Assembly: GCF_014650595.1 (NCBI RefSeq)
Contig: NZ_BMVG01000009.1
Coordinates: 1 to 64,000, forward strand
Length of the DNA stretch: 64,000 nt
Reading direction: 5' to 3'
Source of the DNA: Streptomyces alanosinicus
GTDB taxonomy: Bacteria > Actinomycetota > Actinomycetes > Streptomycetales > Streptomycetaceae
Under the pieces are notes generated by a model. It saw only the letters and a list, made by a program, of their open reading frames with translations. It was not told where the DNA came from and made no database searches. Numbering within the stretch: the first letter of the stretch is position 1; each line of letters starts with the position of its first letter. The position numbers were made by a program, and so were the translations under genes. Below, piece after piece: positions 43,429-51,375 of this stretch.

Positions 43429-45144
43429 ATGACTCGTACCAGAACATCGCTGCTCGCTGCCCTGGCGCTGGTCGCCGCGGCGTCCGGGACGGCGCTCACC
43501 ACGACCCCGGCCACGGCGGCGCCCGCCGCCGTCCCCTGCACCGTCGACTACACGGTGCAGAACCAGTGGGACACCGGCTTCACCGCCGCCGTCACCGTCA
43601 TCAACAACACGGCCGCCAAGTCGAGTTGGTCGGTGAAGTGGTCGTACGCCGGCAATCAGCAGGTCACCAGCGGCTGGAACGCGCGGATCAGCCAGAGCGG
43701 CAGCAGCGTCACCGCTGCCAGTGAGAGCTACAACGGCGGCCTGGCGACCGGCGGTTCGGTCAGCTTCGGCTTCAACGCCTCCTACAGCGGCAGCAACGCC
43801 CTGCCCACCGCCTTCACCCTCGACGGCGTCACCTGCAACGTCGACGACGGGACCGGCGGGGGAGGGGGCTCGGGCGGCGGAACCGGCGGCGGCCGCGTCG
43901 GCAATCCCTACGCCGGCGCCAAGGTGTACGTGAACCCGGAGTGGTCGGCGAAGGCCGCCGCCGAACCGGGCGGCAGCCGCGTCTCCAACCAGCCGACCGG
44001 TGTCTGGCTCGACCGTATCGCCGCGATCAACGGGGTGAACGGCGGCATGGGCCTGCGCGACCACCTCGACGCGGCCCTCGCGCAGAAGGGCAGCGGCCAG
44101 GAGGTCGTCCAGCTGGTCGTCTACGACCTGCCGGGCCGGGACTGCTCGGCGCTCGCGTCCAACGGCGAACTCGGGCCGACCGAGATCGACAAGTACAGGA
44201 CCCAGTTCATCGACCCGATCGCGGCGATCCTCGCCGACCCCAAGTACGCCTCCCTCAGGATCGTCACCGCCATCGAGATCGACTCGCTGCCCAACCTCGT
44301 CACCAACACCGGCAGCCGGGCCACCGCCACGGACATGTGCAACACCATGCTGGCCAACGGCAACTACGTGAAGGGCGTCGGCTACGCCCTCGCCAAGCTC
44401 GGCGCCATCCCCAACGTCTACAACTACCTCGACGCCGGCCACCACGGCTGGCTCGGCTGGGACGACAACTTCGCGGCCTCCGCGAACATGTTCAAGCAGG
44501 CGGCCACCAGCGAAGGCGCGACCGTGGGGGACGTCCAGGGCTTCATCACCAACACCGCGAACTTCAGCGCCCTGAAGGAGGACAACTTCACCGTCGACGA
44601 CTCGGTCAACGGCACCTCCGTCCGCCAGTCCACGTGGGTCGACTGGAACCGCTACGCCGACGAGCTGTCCTTCGCCCAGGCCTTCCGCAGCGAGCTGGTC
44701 TCGGTCGGCTTCGACTCCGGCATCGGCATGCTGATCGACACCTCCCGCAACGGCTGGGGCGGCACCGCGCGCCCGACCGGACCGGGCCCGAGGACCAGCG
44801 TGGACACCTATGTCGACGGCGGCCGCTACGACCGCCGGATCCATGTCGGCAACTGGTGCAACCAGGCCGGTGCCGGACTCGGCGAACGCCCGCAGGCCGA
44901 TCCGGCCCCCGGCATCGACGCCTATGTGTGGATGAAGCCGCCGGGCGAGTCCGACGGCTCCAGCACCGCCATCGCCAACAACGAGGGCAAGGGCTTCGAC
45001 CGGATGTGCGACCCGACCTACACGGGCAACGCCCGCAACAACTACCACATGTCCGGTGCGCTGCCCGACGCGCCGCTGGCCGGGCACTGGTTCTCCGCGC
45101 AGTTCCAGCAGCTGATGCGGAACGCCTACCCGCCGCTGTCGTGA
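43429..45144 (+). CDS. GH6 cellobiohydrolase with N-terminal CBM2
   Basis: The 571-residue protein has a signal peptide (to about residue 31), CBM2 (about 33-137), a poly-Gly/Ser linker (GTGGGGGSGGGTGGG) and a GH6 domain. GH6 signatures are VVYDLPGRDCSALASNGEL, IVTAIEIDSLPNLVTNTG, and YNYLDAGHHGWLGWDDN with the catalytic Asp region. The loops closing the tunnel (DPTYTGNARNNYHMSGALPD) suggest the exo-acting, non-reducing-end type such as Cel6B of Thermobifida. GGAGAAGGAA precedes the ATG. With GH48 (reducing-end) and GH5 (endo) it completes a classic cellulase set. Confidence 0.95.
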   Translation: MTRTRTSLLAALALVAAASGTALTTTPATAAPAAVPCTVDYTVQNQWDTGFTAAVTVINNTAAKSSWSVKWSYAGNQQVTSGWNARISQSGSSVTAASESYNGGLATGGSVSFGFNASYSGSNALPTAFTLDGVTCNVDDGTGGGGGSGGGTGGGRVGNPYAGAKVYVNPEWSAKAAAEPGGSRVSNQPTGVWLDRIAAINGVNGGMGLRDHLDAALAQKGSGQEVVQLVVYDLPGRDCSALASNGELGPTEIDKYRTQFIDPIAAILADPKYASLRIVTAIEIDSLPNLVTNTGSRATATDMCNTMLANGNYVKGVGYALAKLGAIPNVYNYLDAGHHGWLGWDDNFAASANMFKQAATSEGATVGDVQGFITNTANFSALKEDNFTVDDSVNGTSVRQSTWVDWNRYADELSFAQAFRSELVSVGFDSGIGMLIDTSRNGWGGTARPTGPGPRTSVDTYVDGGRYDRRIHVGNWCNQAGAGLGERPQADPAPGIDAYVWMKPPGESDGSSTAIANNEGKGFDRMCDPTYTGNARNNYHMSGALPDAPLAGHWFSAQFQQLMRNAYPPLS

Positions 45145-45165
45145 CCCCGGCGCGCTGACCGCCGC

Positions 45166-45205
45166 CCGCCGGGGTCCGGACACCGACAGGCCAAGGCCCC
45201 GGCGG
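45166..45205 (+). terminator. hairpin after the cellulase operon
   Basis: CCGCCGGGG (45166-45174) and CCCCGGCGG (45197-45205) form a perfect 9-bp GC stem with a 22-base loop, beginning 22 bases after the GH6 stop. A run of six T follows 27 bases later (45231-45236), too far for a classic intrinsic terminator, but T-poor terminators are usual in Streptomyces. Confidence 0.5.
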
Positions 45206-45313
45206 ATCGCACGCCCGATCACGTACCCGGTTTTTTGCGGCACCAGCAAGGAAAGTGGCCTCTCGCCGTGCGCCGTCGCACGCTGTCCGCACCCGAGCGA
45301 GAGGCTGACCACC

Positions 45314-46243
45314 ATGGCACCCGACCAGCACGATCAGCACGCCCACCACGGGCAGCACACACACCGCGGCGACACCCACGGCCACGCCCACGGGCACGGC
45401 GGCGACACCGACTGGGCCGCCATGGCGGAGATGCTGGAGGTGGAGGCCGAGGTGTGCGCCCCGGCGTATGCGCGGGCCCTGGCCTGGCTGGCCAAGGAGG
45501 TGACCGAGCCCGGTCTGATCGTGGACGCGGGCAGCGGGCCCGGGGTGATCGCCGGTCTGATGGCGGAGACGTTTCCCGGCGCACGGGTGGTCGCCGCCGA
45601 CGGCTCCGCACCGCTTCTGGAGCGCGCCCGGGCCCGGGCCGCCCGCCAGGGCGTCGCCGACCGCTTCGACACCCTCGTCGGTGAACTGCCGGAATCCCTG
45701 GCCGGGTTGGACTACCCGGCGGACCTGCTGTGGGCCAGCCGCAGTCTGCACCACCTCGGCGACCAGAAGGCCGCCCTCGCCGCGTTCGCGGCCCGGCTCG
45801 CACCCGGCGGCACACTGGCGATCCTGGAGGGCGGCCTGCCCGGGCGCCGGCTGCCCCGCGACATCGGTTTCGGCCGCCCCGGACTGCAGGCCCGCCTCGA
45901 CGCGGTCCAGGAGGAGCGCTTCGCCCGGATGCGCGCCGAACTGCCCGGCGCGGTGGCCGAGACCGAGGACTGGCCCGCCCTGCTGGCCGCGGCGGGCCTG
46001 AAGCACACGGGCACCCGCAGCTTCCTCCTCGATGTCCCCGCCCCCGTCCCGGACCGGGCCCGCGCCTACGTCGTCGGCGCGCTGACCCGCGCGCGGGACG
46101 TCCTCGCCGATGCCCTGGACACCGAGGACCGCGAGACCCTCGACCGCCTCCTCGACCCCGCCGACCCCGGCAGCGTCCACCGGCGCCCCGACGTCTTCGT
46201 CCTGGAGGCCCACACGGTGCACCGGGCGGTACAGCCGGTCTGA
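45314..46243 (+). CDS. class I methyltransferase with a His-rich N-terminal tail
   Basis: The 309-residue protein starts with a tail of ten His in 28 residues (QHDQHAHHGQHTHRGDTHGH), able to bind metal or act as a pH-sensitive tether. The methyltransferase domain follows: GLIVDAGSGPGVIAGLMA (motif I), VVAADGSAPLLERA, and LDYPADLLWASRSLHHLGD with FAARLAPGGTLAILEGGLPG. The C-terminal half is helical. The His-tail is uncommon in this family. It lies between the cellulase operon and the chitosanase gene with no obvious link to either; a role in metal or metalloid methylation is speculative. Confidence 0.87.
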   Translation: MAPDQHDQHAHHGQHTHRGDTHGHAHGHGGDTDWAAMAEMLEVEAEVCAPAYARALAWLAKEVTEPGLIVDAGSGPGVIAGLMAETFPGARVVAADGSAPLLERARARAARQGVADRFDTLVGELPESLAGLDYPADLLWASRSLHHLGDQKAALAAFAARLAPGGTLAILEGGLPGRRLPRDIGFGRPGLQARLDAVQEERFARMRAELPGAVAETEDWPALLAAAGLKHTGTRSFLLDVPAPVPDRARAYVVGALTRARDVLADALDTEDRETLDRLLDPADPGSVHRRPDVFVLEAHTVHRAVQPV

Positions 46244-46307
46244 CCCGGGGCGCCCGCTCACGGCCTACGGCCGGCCGGACCGCGTACGACCTGACGTACG
46301 AGACGGG

Positions 46308-47012
46308 TCAGTTGTCGGCCAGGAACTTCTTGGCCAGCTGGTCCCCGAGCGAGACGGCCGCGCTGTGGCTCTCGATGGGGGAGACCCTGGAGTTCTTGAA
46401 CAGGATGTAGGTCACGCCGGAGTCGGCCCCGCCGGTCTTCGGGTCGGGGTCGATGCCGAGGGCCTTGGCGGTGGCGTACGAGGCCTCGCCGATGATCTTC
46501 GTGGGGCCGGTGTCGCCGACGACGGCGTACTCCACCTTGTTGTTGTAGATGACCGCGACCACGCCGCCGCCCTTGATACCGGCACTGGAGTAGTTCCAGA
46601 TGCTGCTGGAGCTGGGCACCACGATGTACGGCAGCGACTCCGCCCTGAGCGGCTTGCCGTCGGACTGGTGGAAGGCGGTGTCGTTCTGGTACCAGGGGTC
46701 GCGGCTGTGGTTGCAGTTGGTGGTGGTCTGGCCGTCGCAGTCGATGTCCATGTCGGCCTTCCAGAACACCGCGCCGTTCTTGCCGCACACGGGGACCGTG
46801 GCCGACGTCTCGTCGTCCGTCCTGTACTTCCCGTTCGATATCTGCGAGCAGGACGTCACCTTGGCGAGCAGGTCGGCCGCGCTGACCGAGCCCTCCCGGG
46901 CGGAGGCCGGGGCGGTCCTCGTCGTGCCGGCGGACGCGTGCGCGGGCAGTACTCCAGCGGCGAGCAGCGCGGCACCGGAGGCCGCGGCAAGGGTCAGGGT
47001 TCGAAGGCGCAC
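46308..47012 (-). CDS. GH75 chitosanase, secreted
   Basis: The 234-residue product starts with GTG at 47012 and has a signal peptide (VRLRTLTLAAASGAALLAAG, cleaved near HASA). The mature enzyme shows GH75 features: LLAKVTSCSQISNGKYRT, VFWKADMDIDCDG with the conserved acidic residues, DPWYQNDTAFHQSDGKPL, and LPYIVVPSSSSIWNYS. GH75 enzymes hydrolyse chitosan internally. Directly upstream is a TTAGGAAA/TTTCCTTA palindrome like the operators I recall for Streptomyces chitosanase genes. Its position beside the cellulases makes this a general polysaccharide-degrading region. Confidence 0.92.
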   Translation of the reverse strand: MRLRTLTLAAASGAALLAAGVLPAHASAGTTRTAPASAREGSVSAADLLAKVTSCSQISNGKYRTDDETSATVPVCGKNGAVFWKADMDIDCDGQTTTNCNHSRDPWYQNDTAFHQSDGKPLRAESLPYIVVPSSSSIWNYSSAGIKGGGVVAVIYNNKVEYAVVGDTGPTKIIGEASYATAKALGIDPDPKTGGADSGVTYILFKNSRVSPIESHSAAVSLGDQLAKKFLADN

Positions 47013-47029
47013 GGTGGGGGGCCCTTCTG

Positions 47030-47046
47030 TTAGGAAAGTTTCCTTA
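47030..47046. promoter_or_regulatory. palindrome upstream of the chitosanase gene
   Basis: TTAGGAAAGTTTCCTTA contains the perfect 13-bp palindrome AGGAAA-G-TTTCCT and lies 18 bp before the GTG start. From memory, chitosanase genes of Streptomyces and Kitasatospora carry such a palindrome bound by the ROK repressor CsnR. The csnR gene is not in this window. Confidence 0.65.
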
Positions 47047-47223
47047 CTGGTGCCGTACACGGTGGACCCGTGTGCATGTCCCCGTCAAGACTCGGGTTGC
47101 GAACTCCCGAATCCTGTGCGTATTGCGGGGATTTACGACCGTGGCAAGACTGAAGGAACTGACTTTTCCTGATATGTCCGCCGCCGTCGGCCGGTAGGGC
47201 CGCGGCTCCGGGAGGCGAGGCGC

Positions 47224-47835
47224 ATGTTCGTACGAACGGTGTACGCGACCGGCGATCCGGCGCAGCTGAGCACGGCCCTGCGGGCCCTGAACACCAAGGG
47301 CCACGATCTGCTGGAGGAGCGGCCCGGCTATCGGGGCGCGGGTGTCTTCGTCGACCGCGACCTCGGCAAACTGCTCACGGTCAGCTGGTGGGAGTCCGCC
47401 GAGGCGCGGCACAACAGCGACGAGGTGATGAGCGTGCGGCGGCCGGAGCTGCTGCAGCCCTTCGCCGGTACCGTCGCGGTCGAGAACTACGAGGCCGTCG
47501 TCTTCCACGCCGGACAGCGGACCCTCGCCGGCGGCGGGCTGCGGATCACCCGGCTGCGCTTCGTGCCGGCGGACGCGGATCTCGCCGCCGACACCTTCCA
47601 GGCCGGCGTGCTGCCTCGCCTGGAGGTCCTGCCCGGGTTCGCCGGGGCGGCCCTCTTCCTGGACCGCGAACGCGGCGCCGGCATGGTCGCAGCCCTCTTC
47701 ACCGATCGCGGCTCGCTCGCGGCGTCCCGGGCCGGCCAGGCCGCGGTCCGGCGCGAGGGCGCGGCCAAGGCGCAGGTCACGGTGGTCGGCCTGGAGGAGT
47801 TCGAGATCGTCCACGCGGACGTCCGCGGCGACTGA
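47224..47835 (+). CDS. dimeric alpha-beta barrel protein with two ABM-like units
   Basis: The 203-residue protein contains two consecutive ferredoxin-like units. The first reads MFVRTVYATGDPAQLSTALR, RPGYRGAGVFVDRDLGKLLT and VSWWESAEARHNSDE; the second LRITRLRFVPADADLAADTF, LPGFAGAALFLDRERGAGMV and LFTDRGSLAAS. Each PGF/Y...VFxDR...VxxWxS pattern is that of antibiotic biosynthesis monooxygenase (ABM) domains, so one chain can make an intramolecular barrel. Function (heme degradation, quinol oxidation or none) is unknown. The ATG follows GGGAGGCGAGGC. Confidence 0.78.
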   Translation: MFVRTVYATGDPAQLSTALRALNTKGHDLLEERPGYRGAGVFVDRDLGKLLTVSWWESAEARHNSDEVMSVRRPELLQPFAGTVAVENYEAVVFHAGQRTLAGGGLRITRLRFVPADADLAADTFQAGVLPRLEVLPGFAGAALFLDRERGAGMVAALFTDRGSLAASRAGQAAVRREGAAKAQVTVVGLEEFEIVHADVRGD

Positions 47836-47946
47836 GGGCGCCGGCGGCGCAGGGCGCAGCGGGCCGCAGACGGCTCACGGCCGTCCGCCCCGCGATGAAG
47901 GCGGGGCAGACGGCCGTGGTGGTGGGCGTGGTGGGCGCCGGGTGGG

Positions 47947-48783
47947 TCAGCCCAGGTCGAAGGTGGCCGGGTCGGGGCCCAGTCGCCGGTCCTCGTCGAG
48001 CGCGCTGATCGCCGCGAGGTCCTCGTCGTCCAGGCTGAAGTCGAACACCTCGATGTTCTCCTTGATCCGCGACGGCGTCACGGACTTCGGGATCACGACA
48101 TTGCCGAGCTGGAGATGCCAGCGCAGCACGACCTGGGCCGGCGTACGGCCGTGCTTCCGCGCGATGGCGACGATCGCCGGCACCTCCAGCAGCCCCTTGC
48201 CCTGGCCGAGCGGCGACCAGGCCTCGGTGGCGATGCCGAGCTCCGCGTGCTTCTCGCGCAGGGCGTGCTGCTGAAGGTGCGGGTGGAGCTCGATCTGGTT
48301 GACGGCCGGGACGACGTTCGTCCGGTCGGTCAGCCGGTCCAGGTGCTCGGGCAGGAAGTTCGAGACGCCGATGGCCTTCGCCCGGCCGTCCGCGTGGATC
48401 TTCTCGAACGCCTTGTACGTGTCCACGTACCGGTCCTTCGACGGGAGCGGCCAGTGGATCAGGTAGAGGTCCACGTAGTCCACGCCGAGCTTCGACAGCG
48501 AGGTGTCGAAGGCGCGCAGCGTGGAGTCGTACCCCTGGTCGCTGTTCCAGAGCTTGGTGGTGACGAAGATGTCCTCGCGGGGCAGGCCGGAGGCGGCGAT
48601 GGCCTTGCCGGTGCCCTCTTCGTTGCCGTAGATCGCCGCGGTGTCGATGCTGCGGTATCCGGCCTCGATTGCCGTCGCGACGGCCCGCTCGGCCTCGTCG
48701 TCCGGGACCTGCCAGACGCCGTAACCCAGCTGGGGCATCTCGATGCCGTTGTTGAGGATGATCGGGGGGACCTTGCTGCTCAC
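47947..48783 (-). CDS. aldo/keto reductase (AKR5/2,5-diketogluconate reductase type)
   Basis: The 278-residue protein has the full AKR tetrad: Asp in YRSIDTAAIYGNE, Tyr in the same motif, Lys in FVTTKLWNSDQ and His in LYLIHWPLPSKD. The signature IGVSNFLPEHLDRL and the NADPH-phosphate motif VVIPKSVTPSRIKENI complete it. The family reduces sugar-derived ketones and methylglyoxal. The GTG at 48783 gives the normal length. It is divergent from the pqq/polysaccharide operon across a 315-bp gap with a TetR-like palindrome, so it may share its regulation and handle oxidised sugars, which is an inference. Confidence 0.93.
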   Translation of the reverse strand: MSSKVPPIILNNGIEMPQLGYGVWQVPDDEAERAVATAIEAGYRSIDTAAIYGNEEGTGKAIAASGLPREDIFVTTKLWNSDQGYDSTLRAFDTSLSKLGVDYVDLYLIHWPLPSKDRYVDTYKAFEKIHADGRAKAIGVSNFLPEHLDRLTDRTNVVPAVNQIELHPHLQQHALREKHAELGIATEAWSPLGQGKGLLEVPAIVAIARKHGRTPAQVVLRWHLQLGNVVIPKSVTPSRIKENIEVFDFSLDDEDLAAISALDEDRRLGPDPATFDLG

Positions 48784-49098
48784 GAGCCTCGTGATCCTTC
48801 GGTTGTCGACAGGTGTTACTCCATCCTCAACGATCACGCGCCACGCGGCATTCCTGACACGGTGAACTCTTTCAACTGACCGGTCAGTCAGTTCCGCGAG
48901 CGGAGATTGGCCGGAAACGCGTCCGACGTTTTCGGTCCGGACCATTGACCGCAGCCCGTCGTCCCGCAACTCTGTATCGCGCCACCGGACGTGTCGCTGA
49001 ACCCGGTGCATACATGTGAACCGGCCCTGACCTGGCCGGCGCATCTTCCATGGCTCCCTTCCGAGATTCCCCACCCTCAGGAAAGCGAGTACGCACGC
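48784..49098. other. 315-bp divergent control region before pqqA
   Basis: This gap separates the aldo/keto reductase and pqqA and must contain the promoter of the long downstream operon. It holds the palindrome at 48875-48888 and a TTGACC at 48945-48950 that could be a -35 box, though no good -10 follows. A GGCC-N7-GGCC dyad near 49024-49041 is the only other structure I noted. Confidence 0.55.
48875..48888. promoter_or_regulatory. perfect palindrome, TetR-type operator candidate
   Basis: ACTGACCGGTCAGT is a perfect 14-bp palindrome, followed by an extra CAGT that extends a half-site repeat. The motif differs by one base from the palindrome at 60988-61001 upstream of the acyl-CoA ligase gene. 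Sequences of this form are typical TetR-family operators. It lies 92 bp before the aldo/keto reductase start and 210 bp before pqqA. Confidence 0.6.
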
Positions 49099-49266
49099 AT
49101 GACCGAGAACTCTTCGCTGTCCGCAGTGACACAGCACTTCGAGCCCCAGACATCGGATGAAAAGGTCTGGCGAAGCCCTGGTTACCACGTCGTGGAGACC
49201 GCGCTGGAGGTGACCGCGTACGCGCTCACCGACCGCCGCCCGCCCGAGCCGCCCCCGGCCGCATGA
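49099..49266 (+). CDS. pqqA: PQQ precursor peptide PqqA
   Basis: The 55-residue peptide ends with the PqqA core: W24, P27, Y29, then ALEVTAYALTDR, in which E37 and Y41 hold the E-x3-Y spacing of the residues that PqqE cross-links to make pyrroloquinoline quinone. The Klebsiella peptide has W.TPAY...FEVTMY...R, the same layout. The N-terminal 20 residues are a polar leader longer than in Gram-negative PqqA, and a Pro-rich tail (RRPPEPPPAA) follows. The stop overlaps pqqC as ATGA. An AGGAAAG ribosome site lies somewhat far (13 bases) from the ATG. Confidence 0.85.
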   Translation: MTENSSLSAVTQHFEPQTSDEKVWRSPGYHVVETALEVTAYALTDRRPPEPPPAA

Positions 49267-49979
49267 CCGCGGTGACCCCGGAACTCGACGGCCGCGCCGC
49301 CTGGCCGGCCGCCGAGTTCACCGCGCGGCTGCGCGCGGTCACCGCGACCCGCTACCACGACCGCCACCCCTTCAACCAGCGGATGCACCGCGGCGAACTG
49401 ACCCCCGCCGAACTGCGCCGCTGGATCGCCGCCCGCTTCCACTACCAGCGGCACATCCCGGTGAAGGACGCGTTGATCCTCGCCGGGCTCGACCGGCCCG
49501 AGGAGCGCCGCGCCTGGCTGCGCCGCATCCACGACCAGGACGGTACCGACGCTTCGGGGGGCGGTATCGAGCGCTGGCTGCGGCTCGGCGAGGCGGCCGG
49601 CCTCGACCGCGAGGAGTTGTGGGACGCCTCCCGGGTGCCGCCCGGGGTGCGGTTCGCGGTGGAGGCGTACGTCACCTTCTGCCGCCGGCGCCCGGTGCTC
49701 GACGCCGTCGCGGCCTCCCTGACCGAGCTGTCCGCCCCGGATCTGATGCGCACCCGCATCGCCGCCTTCGAGCACCACTACCCGTGGATCGAGGCGGCGG
49801 GCCTCGCCTACTTCCGCACCCGTGTCACCCAGGGCGCCCGCGACGCCGAGCAGGCCCTCGCCCTGGTCCTGGCCCGCGCCCGCACCCCGGAGGAGCAGCA
49901 ACGGGCGGTCACGGCACTGGAGTTCAAGTGCGAGGTGCTGTGGGCCCTGCTGGACGCGGTGGACCGGAGCGGCCCATGA
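49263..49979 (+). CDS. pqqC: pyrroloquinoline-quinone synthase PqqC
   Basis: The 238-residue helical protein carries the PqqC pattern: ATRYHDRHPFNQRMHRGEL, LRRWIAARFHYQRHIPVKDA, then WLRRIHDQDGT and FVEAYVTFCR-like AVEAYVTFCRRRPVLDAVAA, and later AFEHHYPWIEAAGLAYFRTR. PqqC catalyses the last step, ring closure and eight-electron oxidation of the intermediate AHQQ with oxygen, without metal. Length agrees with the family (about 240-250). It overlaps pqqA before and pqqD after by four bases each, so the three are translated as a coupled set. Confidence 0.93.
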   Translation: MTAVTPELDGRAAWPAAEFTARLRAVTATRYHDRHPFNQRMHRGELTPAELRRWIAARFHYQRHIPVKDALILAGLDRPEERRAWLRRIHDQDGTDASGGGIERWLRLGEAAGLDREELWDASRVPPGVRFAVEAYVTFCRRRPVLDAVAASLTELSAPDLMRTRIAAFEHHYPWIEAAGLAYFRTRVTQGARDAEQALALVLARARTPEEQQRAVTALEFKCEVLWALLDAVDRSGP

Positions 49980-50251
49980 CACCGATGCCTGCGGCCGCGC
50001 CCTGGCGTCCCGCGCTCGCCCGCGGCGTGGTCCTGCGGCACGACCCGGTCCGGGGCGCCGACCTGTTGCTGCTGCCCGAGCGGGTGGTGGTGCTCGAAGG
50101 CGGCGCCGGCGGTGTGCTGCGGCTGTGCGACGGCGTCCGGGACGTGCCCGCCGTCGTCGCCGAACTGGCCGTACGCCACCCCGGCGCGCCCGTCGCCACC
50201 GAAGTCCCCGCGTTTCTCCACCGGTTACGGAAGGAGGGCTGGCTGAGATGA
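49976..50251 (+). CDS. pqqD: PqqD peptide chaperone
   Basis: The 91-residue protein fits PqqD: WRPALARGVVLRHDPVRGAD, LLLPERVVVLEGGAGGVLRL, CDGVRDVPAVVAELAVRHPG and VPAFLHRLRKEGWL. PqqD is a winged-helix RiPP-recognition element that holds PqqA and presents it to the radical SAM enzyme PqqE. It overlaps both neighbours by four bases, in keeping with a PqqD-PqqE complex. Confidence 0.92.
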   Translation: MTPMPAAAPWRPALARGVVLRHDPVRGADLLLLPERVVVLEGGAGGVLRLCDGVRDVPAVVAELAVRHPGAPVATEVPAFLHRLRKEGWLR

Positions 50252-51375
50252 CCGCGCCCCCCGAGGCTCCCGCGCCCCACCCCTCTCCCGCTCCCCCCGG
50301 CCCTCCCTGGGCCCTGCTCGCCGAACTCACCCACGCCTGCCCGCTGCGCTGCGGCTACTGCTCCAACCCGGTCGAACTGATCGGCCGGTCAGCAGAGTTG
50401 AGCACGGACCAGTGGTCGGATGTCTTCCGGCAGGCGGGCGCCCTCGGTGTCGTACACACTCATCTGTCCGGCGGCGAACCACTGCTGCGGCGCGATCTGC
50501 CCGCGCTGGTGGCCGCCGCGGACGGCGCCGGCCTGTACACCCAGCTCGTCACCAGCGGAGTGGGGCTCGGCGAGCGGCGGCTGGCCGAGCTGACCGGGGC
50601 CGGGCTGCGCAGTGTGCAGCTCTCGGTGCAGCACGCGGACCCGGCGGCGGCCGAACACATCGCGGGGGCCCGGTCGTTCGCGGCGAAGGAGCGCGCCGCC
50701 CGGCTGGTCCGCGAGGCGGGACTGCCCCTCGGGCTGAACGCCGTCCTGCACCGCGGCAACCTGGACGACCTCGACGCACTGGTCCGGCTCGCGCTGGACT
50801 GGGGCGCCGACCGGATCGAGCTGGCGAACACCCAGTACCACGGCTGGGCGGCCCGCAACCGCGCCGCCCTGCTGCCCACGCCCGCCCAGGTCGAGCGGGC
50901 CCGCGCCCGGGCGACCCGTTGGCGTGAACGGCTCGGCGGTACCCCGGAGCTGGTGTGGGTGGCCCCCGATCTCGTGGACGCCACCGCCAAGCCCTGCATG
51001 GGCGGCTGGGGCGCGGTCTCCCTGACCGTCGCCCCGGATGGCACGGTACTGCCCTGCCCGGCCGCCGGCACCCTGCCCGGTCTGGACCCACCGAATGTGA
51101 GAGACCGTCAACTCGCCTGGATATGGCAGGAGTCGGAGATCTTCGGCGTCTTCCGGGGCGATTCCTGGCTGCCCGAGCCGTGCCGCGGCTGTGCCCTGCG
51201 CACCGTCGACCACGGCGGCTGCCGCTGCCAGGCGTACGCCCTGACCGGCGACGCCGCCCGCACCGACCCCGCCTGCCGGCACGCCCCGGAGCGCCCCCTC
51301 GTCGACGTCCTGCTGCTCGACGCCGCCCGCGCGCCCCACCCACCCGGGTACGCCTACCGTGAAGGAGGACCATGA
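50248..51375 (+). CDS. pqqE: PqqA peptide cyclase PqqE (radical SAM, SPASM)
   Basis: The 375-residue protein has the radical SAM cluster site CPLRCGYC (CxxxCxxC, about residues 32-39) followed by the SAM-binding HTHLSGGEPLLRRDL. The C-terminal SPASM region carries the auxiliary-cluster cysteines: PCMGGWG, TVLPCPAAGTLPGL, PEPCRGCALRTVDHGGCRCQ and DPACRHAP. PqqE forms the carbon-carbon bond between Glu and Tyr of PqqA. The N-terminus has an additional Pro-rich lead (PPEAPAPHPSPAPPGPP). Its stop overlaps the following secreted glycosidase start (ATGA at 51372), tying cofactor synthesis to the polysaccharide enzymes. Confidence 0.95.
   Translation: MTAPPEAPAPHPSPAPPGPPWALLAELTHACPLRCGYCSNPVELIGRSAELSTDQWSDVFRQAGALGVVHTHLSGGEPLLRRDLPALVAAADGAGLYTQLVTSGVGLGERRLAELTGAGLRSVQLSVQHADPAAAEHIAGARSFAAKERAARLVREAGLPLGLNAVLHRGNLDDLDALVRLALDWGADRIELANTQYHGWAARNRAALLPTPAQVERARARATRWRERLGGTPELVWVAPDLVDATAKPCMGGWGAVSLTVAPDGTVLPCPAAGTLPGLDPPNVRDRQLAWIWQESEIFGVFRGDSWLPEPCRGCALRTVDHGGCRCQAYALTGDAARTDPACRHAPERPLVDVLLLDAARAPHPPGYAYREGGP

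Noticed and set aside
45225..45240. Six-T run at 45231-45236 as an intrinsic terminator tail
   Set aside because: It is 27 bases from the GC-rich hairpin at 45166-45205, too far for classic termination, so only the hairpin was listed.
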